From Eledone cirrhosa (Eukaryota; Mollusca; Cephalopoda; Octopoda; Eledonidae), in contig OZ024743.1 in the NCBI GenBank assembly GCA_964016885.1, positions 185,486,962 to 185,550,961 of the forward strand: DNA of 64,000 nt, given 5' to 3'. Both the position numbers and the translations under genes were made by a program. Numbering within the stretch: the first letter of the stretch is position 1; the number at the start of each line of letters is the position of its first letter. The notes below the pieces were generated by a model, which saw only the letters and a program-made list of their open reading frames with translations, made no database searches and was not told where the DNA came from. Shown piece by piece: positions 25,760 through 37,940 of this stretch.

Positions 25760-28700
25760 CATAAACGTTAACAGTGTTGTTGAGTGAGATCCTAGTATGG
25801 CATAAACGTTAACAGTGTTGTTGAGTGAGATTCTAGTATGGCATAAACGTTAACAGTGTTGGTGAGCGAGATTCTAGTATGGCATAAACGTTAACAGTGT
25901 TGTTGAGTGAGATTCTAGTATGGCATAAACGTTAACAGTGTTGGTGAGTGAGATTCTAGTATGGCATAAACGTTAACAGTATTGGTGAGTGAGATTCTAG
26001 TATGGCATAAACGTTAACAGTGTTGGTGAGTCAGATTCTAGCATGGCATAAACGTTAACAGTGTTGTTGAGTGAGATTCTAGCATGGCATAAACGTTAAC
26101 AGTGTTGGTGAGTGAGATTCTAGTATCGCATAAACGTTAACAGTGTTGGTGAGTCAGATTCTAGTATGGCATAAACGTTAACAGTGTTGGTGAGTGAGAT
26201 TCTAGTATGGCATAAACGTTAACAATGTTGGTGAGTCAGATTCTAGCATGGCATAAACTTAAACAGTTTTGTTGAGTCAGATTCTAGTATGGCATAAACG
26301 TTAACAGTGTTGGTGAGTGAGATTCTAGTATGGCATAAACGTTAACAGTGTTGGTGAGTGAGATTCTAGTATGGCATAAAAGTTAACAGTTTTGTTGAGT
26401 CAGATTCTAGCATGGCATAAACGTTAACAGTGTTGGTGAGTGAGATTCTAGTATGGCATAAACGTTAACAGTGTTGGTGAGTGAGATTCTAGTATGGCAT
26501 AAACGTTAACAGTTTTGTTGAGTCAGATTCTAGTATGGCATAAACGTTAACAGTGTTGGTGAGTGAGATTCTAGTATGGCATAAACGTTAACAGTGTTGG
26601 TGAGTGAGATTCTAGTATGGCATAAACGTTAACAGTTTTGTTGAGTCAGATTCTAGCATGGCATAAACGTTAACAGTGTTGGTGAGTGAGATTCTAGTAT
26701 GGCATAAACGTTAACAGTGTTGGTGAGTGAGATTCTAGCATGGCATAAACGTTAACAGTTTGGTGAGTGAGATTCTAGTATGGCATAAACGTTAACAGTG
26801 TTGGTGAGTGAGATTCTAGCATGGCATAAACGTTAACAGTGTTGGTGAGTGAGATTCTAGCATGGCATAAACGTTAACAGTGTTGGTGAGTGAGATTCTA
26901 GTATGGCATAAACGTTAACAGTGTTTGTGAGTGAGATTCTAGTATGGCATAAACGTTAACAGTGTTGTTGAGTGAGATTCTAGTATGGCATAAACGTTAA
27001 CAGTGTTGGTGAGTGAGATTCTAGTATGGCATAAACGTTAACAGTATTGGTGAGTGAGATTCTAGTATGGCATAAACGTTAACTGTGTTGGTGAGTCAGA
27101 TTCTAGCATGGCATAAACGTTAACAGTGTTGTTGAGTGAGATTCTAGCATGGCATAAACGTTAACAATGTTGGTGAGTCAGATTCTAGCATGGCATAAAC
27201 GTTAACAGTATTGGTGAGTGAGATTCTAGTATGGCATAAACGTTAACAGTGTTGGTGAGTCAGATTCTAGTATGGCATAAACGTTAACAATGTTGGTGAG
27301 TGAGATCCTAGTATGGCATAAACGTTAACAGTGTTGTTGAGTGCGATTCTAGTATGGCATAAACGTTAACAGTGTTGGTGAGTGAGATTCTAGTATGGCA
27401 TAAACGTTAACGGTGTTGTTGAGTGAGATTCTAGTATGGCATAAACGTTAACAGTGTTGGTGAGTGAGATTATAGTATGGCATAAACGTTAACAGTGTTG
27501 GTGAGTGAGATTCTAGTATGGCATACACATTAACAGTGTTGTTGATTGAGATTCTAGTATGGCATACACATTAACAGTGTTGTTGAGTGAGATTCTAGTA
27601 TGGCATAAACGTTAACAGTGTTGGTGAGTGAGATTCTAGCATGGCATAAACGTTAACAATGTTGGTGAGTGAGATCCTAGTATGGCATAAACGTTAACAG
27701 TGTTGTTGAGTGAGATTCTAGTATGGCATAAACGTTAACAGTGTTGGTGAGTGAGATTATAGTATGGCATAAACGTTAACAGTGTTGGTGAGTGAGATTC
27801 TAGTATGGCATACACCTTAACAGTGTTGTTGATTGAGATTCTAGTATGGCATACACATTAACAGTGTTGTTGAGTGAGATTCTAGTATGGCATAAACGTT
27901 AACAGTGTTGGTGAGTGAGATTCTAGCATGGCATAAACGTTAACAGTGTTGGTGAGTGAGATTCTAGTATGGCATAAACATTAACAGAGTTGGTGAGTGA
28001 GATTCTAGTATGGCATAAACGTTAACAGTGTTGTTGAGTGAGATTCTAGCATGGCATAAACGTTAACAGTGTTGTTGAGTGAGATCCTAGTATGGCATAA
28101 ACGTTAACAGTGTTGTTGAGTGAGATTCTAGTATGGCATAAACGTTAACAGTGTTGTTGAGTGAGATTCTAGTATGGCATAAACGTTAACAGTGTTGATG
28201 AGTGAGATTCTAGCATGGCATAAACGTTAACAGTGTTGGTGAGTGAGATTCTAGTATGGCATAAACGTTAACAGTGTTGTTGAGTGAGATTCTAGCATGG
28301 CATAAACGTTGACAGTATTGGTGAGTGAGATTCTAGTATGGCATAAACGTTAACAGTGTTGTTGAGTGAGATTCTAGTATGGCATAAACGTTAACAGTGT
28401 TGTTGAGTGAGATTCTAGTATGGCATAAACGTTAACAGTGTTGATGAGTGAGATTCTAGCATGGCATAAACGTTAACAGTGTTGGTGAGTGAGATTCTAG
28501 TATGGCATAAACGTTAACAGTGTTGTTGAGTGAGATTCTAGCATGGCATAAACGTTAACAGTGTTGTTGAGTGAGATCCTAGTATGGCATAAACGTTAAC
28601 AGTGTTGTTGAGTGAGATTCTAGTATGGCATAAACGTTAACAGTGTTGGTGAGTGAGATTGTATTATGGCATAAACGTTAACAGTGTTGTTGAGTGAGAT

Positions 28701-29880
28701 TCTAGTATGGCATAAACGTTAACAGTGTTGGTGAGTGAGATTATAGTATGGCATAAACGTTAACAGTGTTGGTGAGTGAGATTCTAGTATGGCATACACA
28801 TTAACAGTGTTGTTGAGTGAGATTCTAGCATGGCATAAACGTCAACAGTGTTGTTGAGTGAGATTCTAGTATAGCATACACGTTAACAGTGTTCGTGAGT
28901 GAGATTCTAGTATGGCATAAACTTTAACAGTGTTGGTGAGTGAGATTCTAGTATGGCATACACGTTAACAGTGTTGGTGAGTGAGATTCTAGTATGGCAT
29001 AAACGTTAACAGTGTTGGTGAGTGAGATTCTAGTATGGCATAAACGTCAACAGTGTTGGTGAGTCAGATTCTAGCATGGCATAAACGTTAACAGTGTTGG
29101 TGAGTGAGATTCTAGCCTGACATAAACGTTAACAGTGTTGGTGAGTGAGATTCTAGTATGGCATAAACGTTAACAGTGTTGGTGAGTGAGATTCTAGCAT
29201 GGCATAAACGTTAAAAGTGTTGGTGAGTGAGATTCTAGTATGGCATAAACGTTAACAGTGTTGTTGAGTGATATTCTAGTATGGCATAAACGTTAACAGT
29301 GTTGTTGAGTGAGATTCTAGCATGGCATAAGCGTTAACAGTGTTGGTGAGTGAGATTCTAGCATGACATAAACGTTAACAGTGTTGTTGAGCGAGTTTCT
29401 AGCATGGCATAAACGTTGACAGTGTTGGTGAGTGAGATTCTAGCATGGCATAAACGTTGACAGTATTGGTGAGTGAGATTCTAGTATGGCATAAACGTTA
29501 ACAGTGTTGTTGAGTGAGATTCTAGTATGGCATAAACGTTAACAGTGTTGTTGAGTGAGATTCTAGTATGGCATAAACGTTAACAGTGTTGGTGAGTGAG
29601 ATTCTAGCATGGCATAAACGTTAACAGTGTTGGTGAGTGAGATTCTAGTATGGCATAAACGTTAACAGAGTTGGTGAGTGAGATTCTAGTATGGCATAAA
29701 CGTTAACAGTGATGTTGAGTGAGATTCTAGCATGGCATAAACGTTAACAGTGTTGTTGAGTGAGATCCTAGTATAGCATAAACGTTAACAGTGTTGTTGA
29801 GTGAGATTCTAGTATGGCATAAGCGTTAACAGTTTTGGTGAGTGAGATTCTAGTATGGCATAAACGTTAACAGTGTTGTT
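25760..29880 (+). repeat. 4,140-bp HOR inside copy A, first copy
   Basis: Tags GAGCGAG (25866, 30006), CTTAAAC (26258, 30398) and GTGCGATTC (27341, 31481) repeat at exactly 4,140 bp, or 101 x 41 minus 1. The single base is lost in the short monomer at 26751 (ACAGTTTGG). The ends are approximate. A third relative starts near 34.0 kb (GAGCGAG at 34146) but soon loses two monomers, so CTTAAAC follows at 34456, 4,058 bp after 30398. Confidence 0.75.
26259..26750 (+). repeat. Trimeric HOR, second occurrence
   Basis: The same 123-bp trimer pattern as at 17941 (one TTTTGTTGAGTCAG monomer then two GGTGAGTGAG monomers) is repeated four times and ends at a 40-bp monomer (26751-26790, ACAGTTTGG) instead of the full-length ACAGTTTTGG. 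Further occurrences begin at 30399, 42488 and 46628, with shorter or interrupted versions near 34457, 50686, 53310 and 56508. Confidence 0.85.
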
Positions 29881-32800
29881 GAGTGAGATTCTAGCATGGC
29901 ATAAACGTTAACAGTGTTGTTGAGTGAGATCCTAGTATGGCATAAACGTTAACAGTGTTGTTGAGTGAGATTCTAGTATGGCATAAACGTTAACAGTGTT
30001 GGTGAGCGAGATTCTAGTATGGCATAAACGTTAACAGTGTTGTTGAGTGAGATTCTAGTATGGCATAAACGTTAACAGTGTTGGTGAGTGAGATTCTAGT
30101 ATGGCATAAACGTTAACAGTATTGGTGAGTGAGATTCTAGTATGGCATAAACGTTAACAGTGTTGGTGAGTCAGATTCTAGCATGGCATAAACGTTAACA
30201 GTGTTGTTGAGTGAGATTCTAGCATGGCATAAACGTTAACAGTGTTGGTGAGTGAGATTCTAGTATCGCATAAACGTTAACAGTGTTGGTGAGTCAGATT
30301 CTAGTATGGCATAAACGTTAACAGTGTTGGTGAGTGAGATTCTAGTATGGCATAAACGTTAACAATGTTGGTGAGTCAGATTCTAGCATGGCATAAACTT
30401 AAACAGTTTTGTTGAGTCAGATTCTAGTATGGCATAAACGTTAACAGTGTTGGTGAGTGAGATTCTAGTATGGCATAAACGTTAACAGTGTTGGTGAGTG
30501 AGATTCTAGTATGGCATAAAAGTTAACAGTTTTGTTGAGTCAGATTCTAGCATGGCATAAACGTTAACAGTGTTGGTGAGTGAGATTCTAGTATGGCATA
30601 AACGTTAACAGTGTTGGTGAGTGAGATTCTAGTATGGCATAAACGTTAACAGTTTTGTTGAGTCAGATTCTAGTATGGCATAAACGTTAACAGTGTTGGT
30701 GAGTGAGATTCTAGTATGGCATAAACGTTAACAGTGTTGGTGAGTGAGATTCTAGTATGGCATAAACGTTAACAGTTTTGTTGAGTCAGATTCTAGCATG
30801 GCATAAACGTTAACAGTGTTGGTGAGTGAGATTCTAGTATGGCATAAACGTTAACAGTGTTGGTGAGTCAGATTCTAGCATGGCATAAACGTTAACAGTT
30901 TTGGTGAGTGAGATTCTAGTATGGCATAAACGTTAACAGTGTTGGTGAGTGAGATTCTAGCATGGCATAAACGTTAACAGTGTTGGTGAGTGAGATTCTA
31001 GCATGGCATAAACGTTAACAGTGTTGGTGAGTGAGATTCTAGTATGGCATAAACGTTAACAGTGTTTGTGAGTGAGATTCTAGTATGGCATAAACGTTAA
31101 CAGTGTTGTTGAGTGAGATTCTAGTATGGCATAAACGTTAACAGTGTTGGTGAGTGAGATTCTAGTATGGCATAAATTTAACAGTATTGGTGAGTGAGAT
31201 TCTAGTATGGCATAAACGTTAACTGTGTTGGTGAGTCAGATTCTAGCATGGCATAAACATTAACAGTGTTGTTGAGTGAGATTCTAGCATGGCATAAACG
31301 TTAACAATGTTGGTGAGTCAGATTCTAGCATGGCATAAACGTTAACAGTATTGGTGAGTGAGATTCTAGTATGGCATAAACGTTAACAGTGTTGGTGAGT
31401 CAGATTCTAGTATGGCATAAACGTTAACAATGTTGGTGAGTGAGATCCTAGTATGGCATAAACGTTAACAGTGTTGTTGAGTGCGATTCTAGTATGGCAT
31501 AAACGTTAACAGTGTTGGTGAGTGAGATTCTAGTATGGCATAAACGTTAACGGTGTTGTTGAGTGAGATTCTAGTATGGCATAAACGTTAACAGTGTTGG
31601 TGAGTGAGATTATAGTATGGCATAAACGTTAACAGTGTTGGTGAGTGAGATTCTAGTATGGCATACACATTAACAGTGTTGTTGATTGAGATTCTAGTAT
31701 GGCATACACATTAACAGTGTTGTTGAGTGAGATTCTAGTATGGCATAAACGTTAACAGTGTTGGTGAGTGAGATTCTAGCATGGCATAAACGTTAACAGT
31801 GTTGGTGAGTGAGATTCTAGTATGGCATAAACATTAACAGAGTTGGTGAGTGAGATTCTAGTATGGCATAAACGTTAACAGTGTTGTTGAGTGAGATTCT
31901 AGCATGGCATAAACGTTAACAGTGTTGTTGAGTGAGATCCTAGTATGGCATAAACGTTAACAGTGTTGTTGAGTGAGATTCTAGTATGGCATAAACGTTA
32001 ACAGTGTTGGTGAGTGAGATTCTAGTATGGCATAAACGTTAACAGTGTTGTTGAGTGAGATTCTAGCATGGCATAAACGTTGACAGTATTGGTGAGTGAG
32101 ATTCTAGTATGGCATAAACGTTAACAGTGTTGTTGAGTGAGATTCTAGTATGGCATAAACATCAACAGTGTTGTTGAGTGAGATTCTAGTATGGCATAAA
32201 CGTTAACAGTGTTGATGAGTGAGATTCTAGCATGGCATAAACGTTAACAGTGTTGGTGAGTGAGATTCTAGTATGGCATAAACGTTAACAGAGTTGGTGA
32301 GCGAGATTCTAGTATGGCATAAACGTTAACAGTGTTGTTGAGTGAGATTCTAGCATGGCATAAACGTTAACAGTGTTGTTGAGTGAGATCCTAGTATGGC
32401 ATAAACGTTAACAGTGTTGTTGAGTGAGATTCTAGTATGGCATAAACGTTAACAGTGTTGGTGAGTGAGATTGTATTATGGCATAAACGTTAACAGTGTT
32501 GTTGAGTGAGATTCTAGTATGGCATAAACGTTAACAGTGTTGGTGAGTGAGATTATAGTATGGCATAAACGTTAACAGTGTTGGTGAGTGAGATTCTAGT
32601 ATGGCATACACATTAACAGTGTTGTTGATTGAGATTCTAGTATGGCATACACATTAACAGTGTTGTTGATTGAGATTCTAGCATGGCATAAACGTCAACA
32701 GTGTTGTTGAGTGAGATTCTAGTATGGCATAAACGTTAACAGTGTTGATGAGTGAGATTCTAGCATGGCATAAACGTTAACAGTGTTGGTGAGTGAGATT

Positions 32801-34020
32801 CTAGTATCGCATAAACGTTAACAGTGTTGGTGAGTAAGATTTTAGTATGGCATAAACGTTAACAGTGTTGGTGAGTGAGATTCTAGTATGGCATAAACGT
32901 TAACAGTGTTGGTGAGTGAGATTCTAGTATGGCATAAACGTTAACAGTGTTGGTGAGTGAGATTCTAGTATGGCATAAACATTAACAGTGTTGGTGAGTC
33001 AGATTCTAGTATGGCATAAACATTAACAGTGTTGGTGAGTGAGATTCTAGTATGGCATAAACGTTAACAATGTTGGTGAGTCAGATTCTAACATGGCATA
33101 AACGTTAACAGTTTTGTTGAGTCAGATTCTAGTATGGCATAAACGTTAACAGTGTTGGTGAGTGAGATTCTAGTATGGCATAAACGTTAACAGTGTTGTT
33201 GAGTGATATTCTAGTATGGCATAAACGTTAACAGTGTTGTTGAGTGAGATTCTAGCATGGCATAAGCGTTAACAGTGTTGGTGAGTGAGATTCTAGCATG
33301 ACATAAACGTTAACAGTGTTGTTGAGCGAGTTTCTAGCATGGCATAAACGTTGACAGTGTTGGTGAGTGAGATTCTAGCATGGCATAAACGTTGACAGTA
33401 TTGGTGAGTGAGATTCTAGTATGGCATAAACGTTAACAGTGTTGTTGAGTGAGATTCTAGTATGGCATAAACGTTAACAGTGTTGTTGAGTGAGATTCTA
33501 GTATGGCATAAACGTTAACAGTGTTGGTGAGTGAGATTCTAGCATGGCATAAACGTTAACAGTGTTGGTGAGTGAGATTCTAGTATGGCATAAACGTTAA
33601 CAGAGTTGGTGAGTGAGATTCTAGTATGGCATAAACGTTAACAGTGATGTTGAGTGAGATTCTAGCATGGCATAAACGTTAACAGTGTTGTTGAGTGAGA
33701 TCCTAGTATAGCATAAACGTTAACAGTGTTGTTGAGTGAGATTCTAGTATGGCATAAACGTTAACAGTTTTGGTGAGTGAGATTCTAGTATGGCATAAAC
33801 GTTAACAGTGTTGTTGAGTGAGATTCTAGTATGGCATAAACGTTAACAGTGTTGGTGAGTGAGATTCTAGTATGGCATATACATTAACAGTGTTGTTGAT
33901 TGAGATTCTAGTATGGCATACACATTAACAGTGTTGTTGAGTGAGATTCTAGTATGGCATAAACGTTAACAGAGTTGGTGAGTGAGATTCTAGTATGGCA
34001 TAAACGTTAACAGTGTTGTT
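29881..34020 (+). repeat. 4,140-bp HOR inside copy A, second copy
   Basis: This is the downstream partner of the previous block at offset 4,140. It holds the only copy-A occurrence of the 40-bp AAATTTAAC junction (31171-31182). Around 31.8-33.8 kb its order departs from the first copy by whole-monomer changes. Ends are approximate to a few monomers. Confidence 0.65.
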
Positions 34021-35686
34021 GAGTGAGATTCTAGCATGGCATAAACGTTAACAGTGTTGTTGAGTGAGATCCTAGTATGGCATAAACGTTAACAGTGTTG
34101 TTGAGTGAGATTCTAGTATGGCATAAACGTTAACAGTGTTGGTGAGCGAGATTCTAGTATGGCATAAACGTTAACAGTGTTGTTGAGTGAGATTCTAGTA
34201 TGGCATAAACGTTAACAGTGTTGGTGAGTGAGATTCTAGTATGGCATAAACGTTAACAGTATTGGTGAGTGAGATTCTGGTATGGCATAAACGTTAACAG
34301 TGTTGGTGAGTCAGATTCTAGCATGGCATAAACGTTAACAGTGTTGTTGAGTGAGATTCTAGCATGGCATAAACGTTAACAGTGTTGGTGAGTGAGATTC
34401 TAGTATCGCATAAACGTTAACAGTGTTGGTGAGTCAGATTCTAGCATGGCATAAACTTAAACAGTTTTGTTGAGTCAGATTCTAGTATGGCATAAACGTT
34501 AACAGTGTTGGTGAGTGAGATTCTAGTATGGCATAAAAGTTAACAGTTTTGTTGAGTCAGATTCTAGCATGGCATAAACGTTAACAGTGTTGGTGAGTGA
34601 GATTCTAGTATGGCATAAACGTTAACAGTGTTGGTGAGTGAGATTCTAGTATGGCATAAACGTTAACAGTTTTGTTGAGTCAGATTCTAGTATGGCATAA
34701 ACGTTAACAGTGTTGGTGAGTGAGATTCTAGCATGACATAAACGTTAACAGTGTTGTTGAGTGAGATTCTAGCATGGCATAAACGTTGACAGTGTTGGTG
34801 AGTGAGATTCTAGCATGGCATAAACGTTGACAGTATTGGTGAGTGAGATTCTAGTATGGCATAAACGTTAACAGTGTTGTTGAGTGAGATTCTAGTATGG
34901 CATAAACGTTAACAGTGTTGTTGAGTGAGATTCTAGTATGGCATAAACGTTAACAGTGTTGATGAGTGAGATTCTAGCATGGCATAAACGTTAACAGTGT
35001 TGGTGAGTGAGATTCTAGTATGGCATAAACGTTAACAGAGTTGGTGAGCGAGATTCTAGTATGGCATAAACGTTAACAGTGTTGTTGAGTGAGATTCTAG
35101 CATGGCATAAACGTTAACAGTGTTGTTGAGTGAGATCCTAGAATGGCATAAACGTTAACAGTGTTGTTGAGTGAGATTCTAGTATGGCATAAACGTTAAC
35201 AGTGTTGGTGAGTGAGATTGTAGTATGGCATAAACGTTAACAGTGTTGTTGAGTGAGATTCTAGTATGGCATAAACGTTAACAGTGTTGGTGAGTGAGAT
35301 TATAGTATGGCATAAACGTTAACAGTGTTGGTGAGTGAGATTCTAGTATGGCATACACATTAACAGTGTTGTTGATTGAGATTCTAGTATGGCATACACA
35401 TTAACAGTGTTGTTGAGTGAGATTCTAGTATGGCATAAACGTTAACAGTGTTGGTGTGTGAGATTCTAGTATGGCATAAACGTTAACAGTGTTGATGAGT
35501 GAGATTCTAGCATGGCATAAACGTTAACAGTGTTGGTGAGTGAGATTCTAGTATCGCATAAACGTTAACAGTGTTGGTGAGTAAGATTCTAGTATGGCAT
35601 AAACGTTAACAGTGTTGGTGAGTGAGATTCTAGTATGGCATAAACGTTAACAGTGTTGGTGAGTGAGATTATAGTATGGCATAAAC
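33842..35686 (+). repeat. Copy 1 of a 1,845-bp duplication spanning the A/B junction
   Basis: The length is exactly 45 x 41 bp. CATATACATT at 33876, TCTGGTATGG at 34276, AGCATGAC at 34729 and the rare ATCCTAGAATGG tag at 35139 all recur 1,845 bp later. The segment contains the last part of copy A, the junction at 34703, and the first kilobase of copy B. Confidence 0.88.
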
Positions 35687-37531
35687 GTTAACAGTGTTGG
35701 TGAGTGAGATTCTAGTATGGCATATACATTAACAGTGTTGTTGATTGAGATTCTAGTATGGCATACACATTAACAGTGTTGTTGAGTGAGATTCTAGTAT
35801 GGCATAAACGTTAACAGAGTTGGTGAGTGAGATTCTAGTATGGCATAAACGTTAACAGTGTTGTTGAGTGAGATTCTAGCATGGCATAAACGTTAACAGT
35901 GTTGTTGAGTGAGATCCTAGTATGGCATAAACGTTAACAGTGTTGTTGAGTGAGATTCTAGTATGGCATAAACGTTAACAGTGTTGGTGAGCGAGATTCT
36001 AGTATGGCATAAACGTTAACAGTGTTGTTGAGTGAGATTCTAGTATGGCATAAACGTTAACAGTGTTGGTGAGTGAGATTCTAGTATGGCATAAACGTTA
36101 ACAGTATTGGTGAGTGAGATTCTGGTATGGCATAAACGTTAACAGTGTTGGTGAGTCAGATTCTAGCATGGCATAAACGTTAACAGTGTTGTTGAGTGAG
36201 ATTCTAGCATGGCATAAACGTTAACAGTGTTGGTGAGTGAGATTCTAGTATCGCATAAACGTTAACAGTGTTGGTGAGTCAGATTCTAGCATGGCATAAA
36301 CTTAAACAGTTTTGTTGAGTCAGATTCTAGTATGGCATAAACGTTAACAGTGTTGGTGAGTGAGATTCTAGTATGGCATAAAAGTTAACAGTTTTGTTGA
36401 GTCAGATTCTAGCATGGCATAAACGTTAACAGTGTTGGTGAGTGAGATTCTAGTATGGCATAAACGTTAACAGTGTTGGTGAGTGAGATTCTAGTATGGC
36501 ATAAACGTTAACAGTGTTGGTGAGTCAGATTCTAGTATGGCATAAACGTTAACAGTGTTGGTGAGTGAGATTCTAGCATGACATAAACGTTAACAGTGTT
36601 GTTGAGTGAGATTCTAGCATGGCATAAACGTTGACAGTGTTGGTGAGTGAGATTCTAGCATGGCATAAACGTTGACAGTATTGGTGAGTGAGATTCTAGT
36701 ATGGCATAAACGTTAACAGTGTTGTTGAGTGAGATTCTAGTATGGCATAAACGTTAACAGTGTTGTTGAGTGAGATTCTAGTATGGCATAAACGTTAACA
36801 GTGTTGATGAGTGAGATTCTAGCATGGCATAAACGTTAACAGTGTTGGTGAGTGAGATTCTAGTATGGCATAAACGTTAACAGAGTTGGTGAGCGAGATT
36901 CTAGTATGGCATAAACGTTAACAGTGTTGTTGAGTGAGATTCTAGCATGGCATAAACGTTAACAGTGTTGTTGAGTGAGATCCTAGAATGGCATAAACGT
37001 TAACAGTGTTGTTGAGTGAGATTCTAGTATGGCATAAACGTTAACAGTGTTGGTGAGTGAGATTGTAGTATGGCATAAACGTTAACAGTGTTGTTGAGTG
37101 AGATTCTAGTATGGCATAAACGTTAACAGTGTTGGTGAGTGAGATTATAGTATGGCATAAACGTTAACAGTGTTGGTGAGTGAGATTCTAGTATGGCATA
37201 CACATTAACAGTGTTGTTGATTGAGATTCTAGTATGGCATACACATTAACAGTGTTGTTGAGTGAGATTCTAGTATGGCATAAACGTTAACAGTGTTGGT
37301 GTGTGAGATTCTAGTATGGCATAAACGTTAACAGTGTTGATGAGTGAGATTCTAGCATGGCATAAACGTTAACAGTGTTGGTGAGTGAGATTCTAGTATC
37401 GCATAAACGTTAACAGTGTTGGTGAGTAAGATTCTAGTATGGCATAAACGTTAACAGTGTTGGTGAGTGAGATTCTAGTATGGCATAAACGTTAACAGTG
37501 TTGGTGAGTGAGATTATAGTATGGCATAAAC
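35687..37531 (+). repeat. Copy 2 of the 1,845-bp duplication
   Basis: The downstream copy has CATATACATT at 35721, TCTGG at 36121, AGCATGAC at 36574 and TAGAATGG at 36984. The duplicated A/B junction lies at 36548. The monomer just before it differs from that before 34703 (ACAGTGTTGGTGAGTCAG against ACAGTTTTGTTGAGTCAG), a two-site change that could be a local conversion. The boundary monomers at 35687 and 37532 are GGTGAGTGAG type. Confidence 0.85.
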
Positions 37532-37899
37532 GTTAACAGTGTTGGTGAGTGAGATTCTAGTATGGCATAAACGTTAACAGTGTTGGTGAGTCAGATTCTA
37601 GTATGGCATAAACGTTAACAGTGTTGGTGAGTGAGTTCTAGTATGGCATAAACGTTAACAATGTTGGTGAGTCAGATTCTAGCATGGCATAAACGTTAAC
37701 AGTTTTGTTGAGTCAGATTCTACTATGGCATAAACGTTAACAGTGTTGGTGAGTGAGATTCTAGTATGGCATAAACGTTAACAGTGTTGGTGAGTGAGAT
37801 TCTAGTATGGCATAAACATTAACAGAGTTGGTGAGTGAGATTCTAGCATGGCATAAACGTTAACAGTGTTGTTGAGTGAGATTCTAGTATGGCATAAAC

Positions 37900-37940
37900 G
37901 TTAACAGTGTTGTTGAGTGAGATTCTAGTATGGCATAAAC
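37900..37940 (+). repeat. Chimeric monomer at a 164-bp deletion
   Basis: This monomer begins GTTAAC like the copy-A monomer at 21507 but continues with GTTGTTGAG and is followed by the AGCATGG/GATGAG context of the monomer at 21671, which itself begins GTCAAC. The join therefore falls between monomer positions 3 and 14, and four monomers present in A (21507-21670 equivalent) are absent. Confidence 0.8.

Larger units (their letters stand above)
20155..34702 (+). repeat. Copy A of a 14.5-kb tandem segmental duplication
   Basis: The copy is 14,548 bp, or 355 monomers minus 7 bases. Tags recur in copy B at a constant 16,229 bp over most of its length: AGCCTGAC at 22393 and 29112, GTTAACTG at 22859, GTTGTGG at 25038, CTTAAAC at 26258, 30398 and 34456, and AAATTTAAC at 31171. 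At the left edge the offset is 14,548, which is the original unit length. The left boundary is the monomer carrying AGCATGAC at 20181; the monomers just before it differ from those before B. The seven missing bases are fully explained by short monomers at 21221, 22491, 22859 (2 bases), 24743, 26751 and about 31171. Confidence 0.88.
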
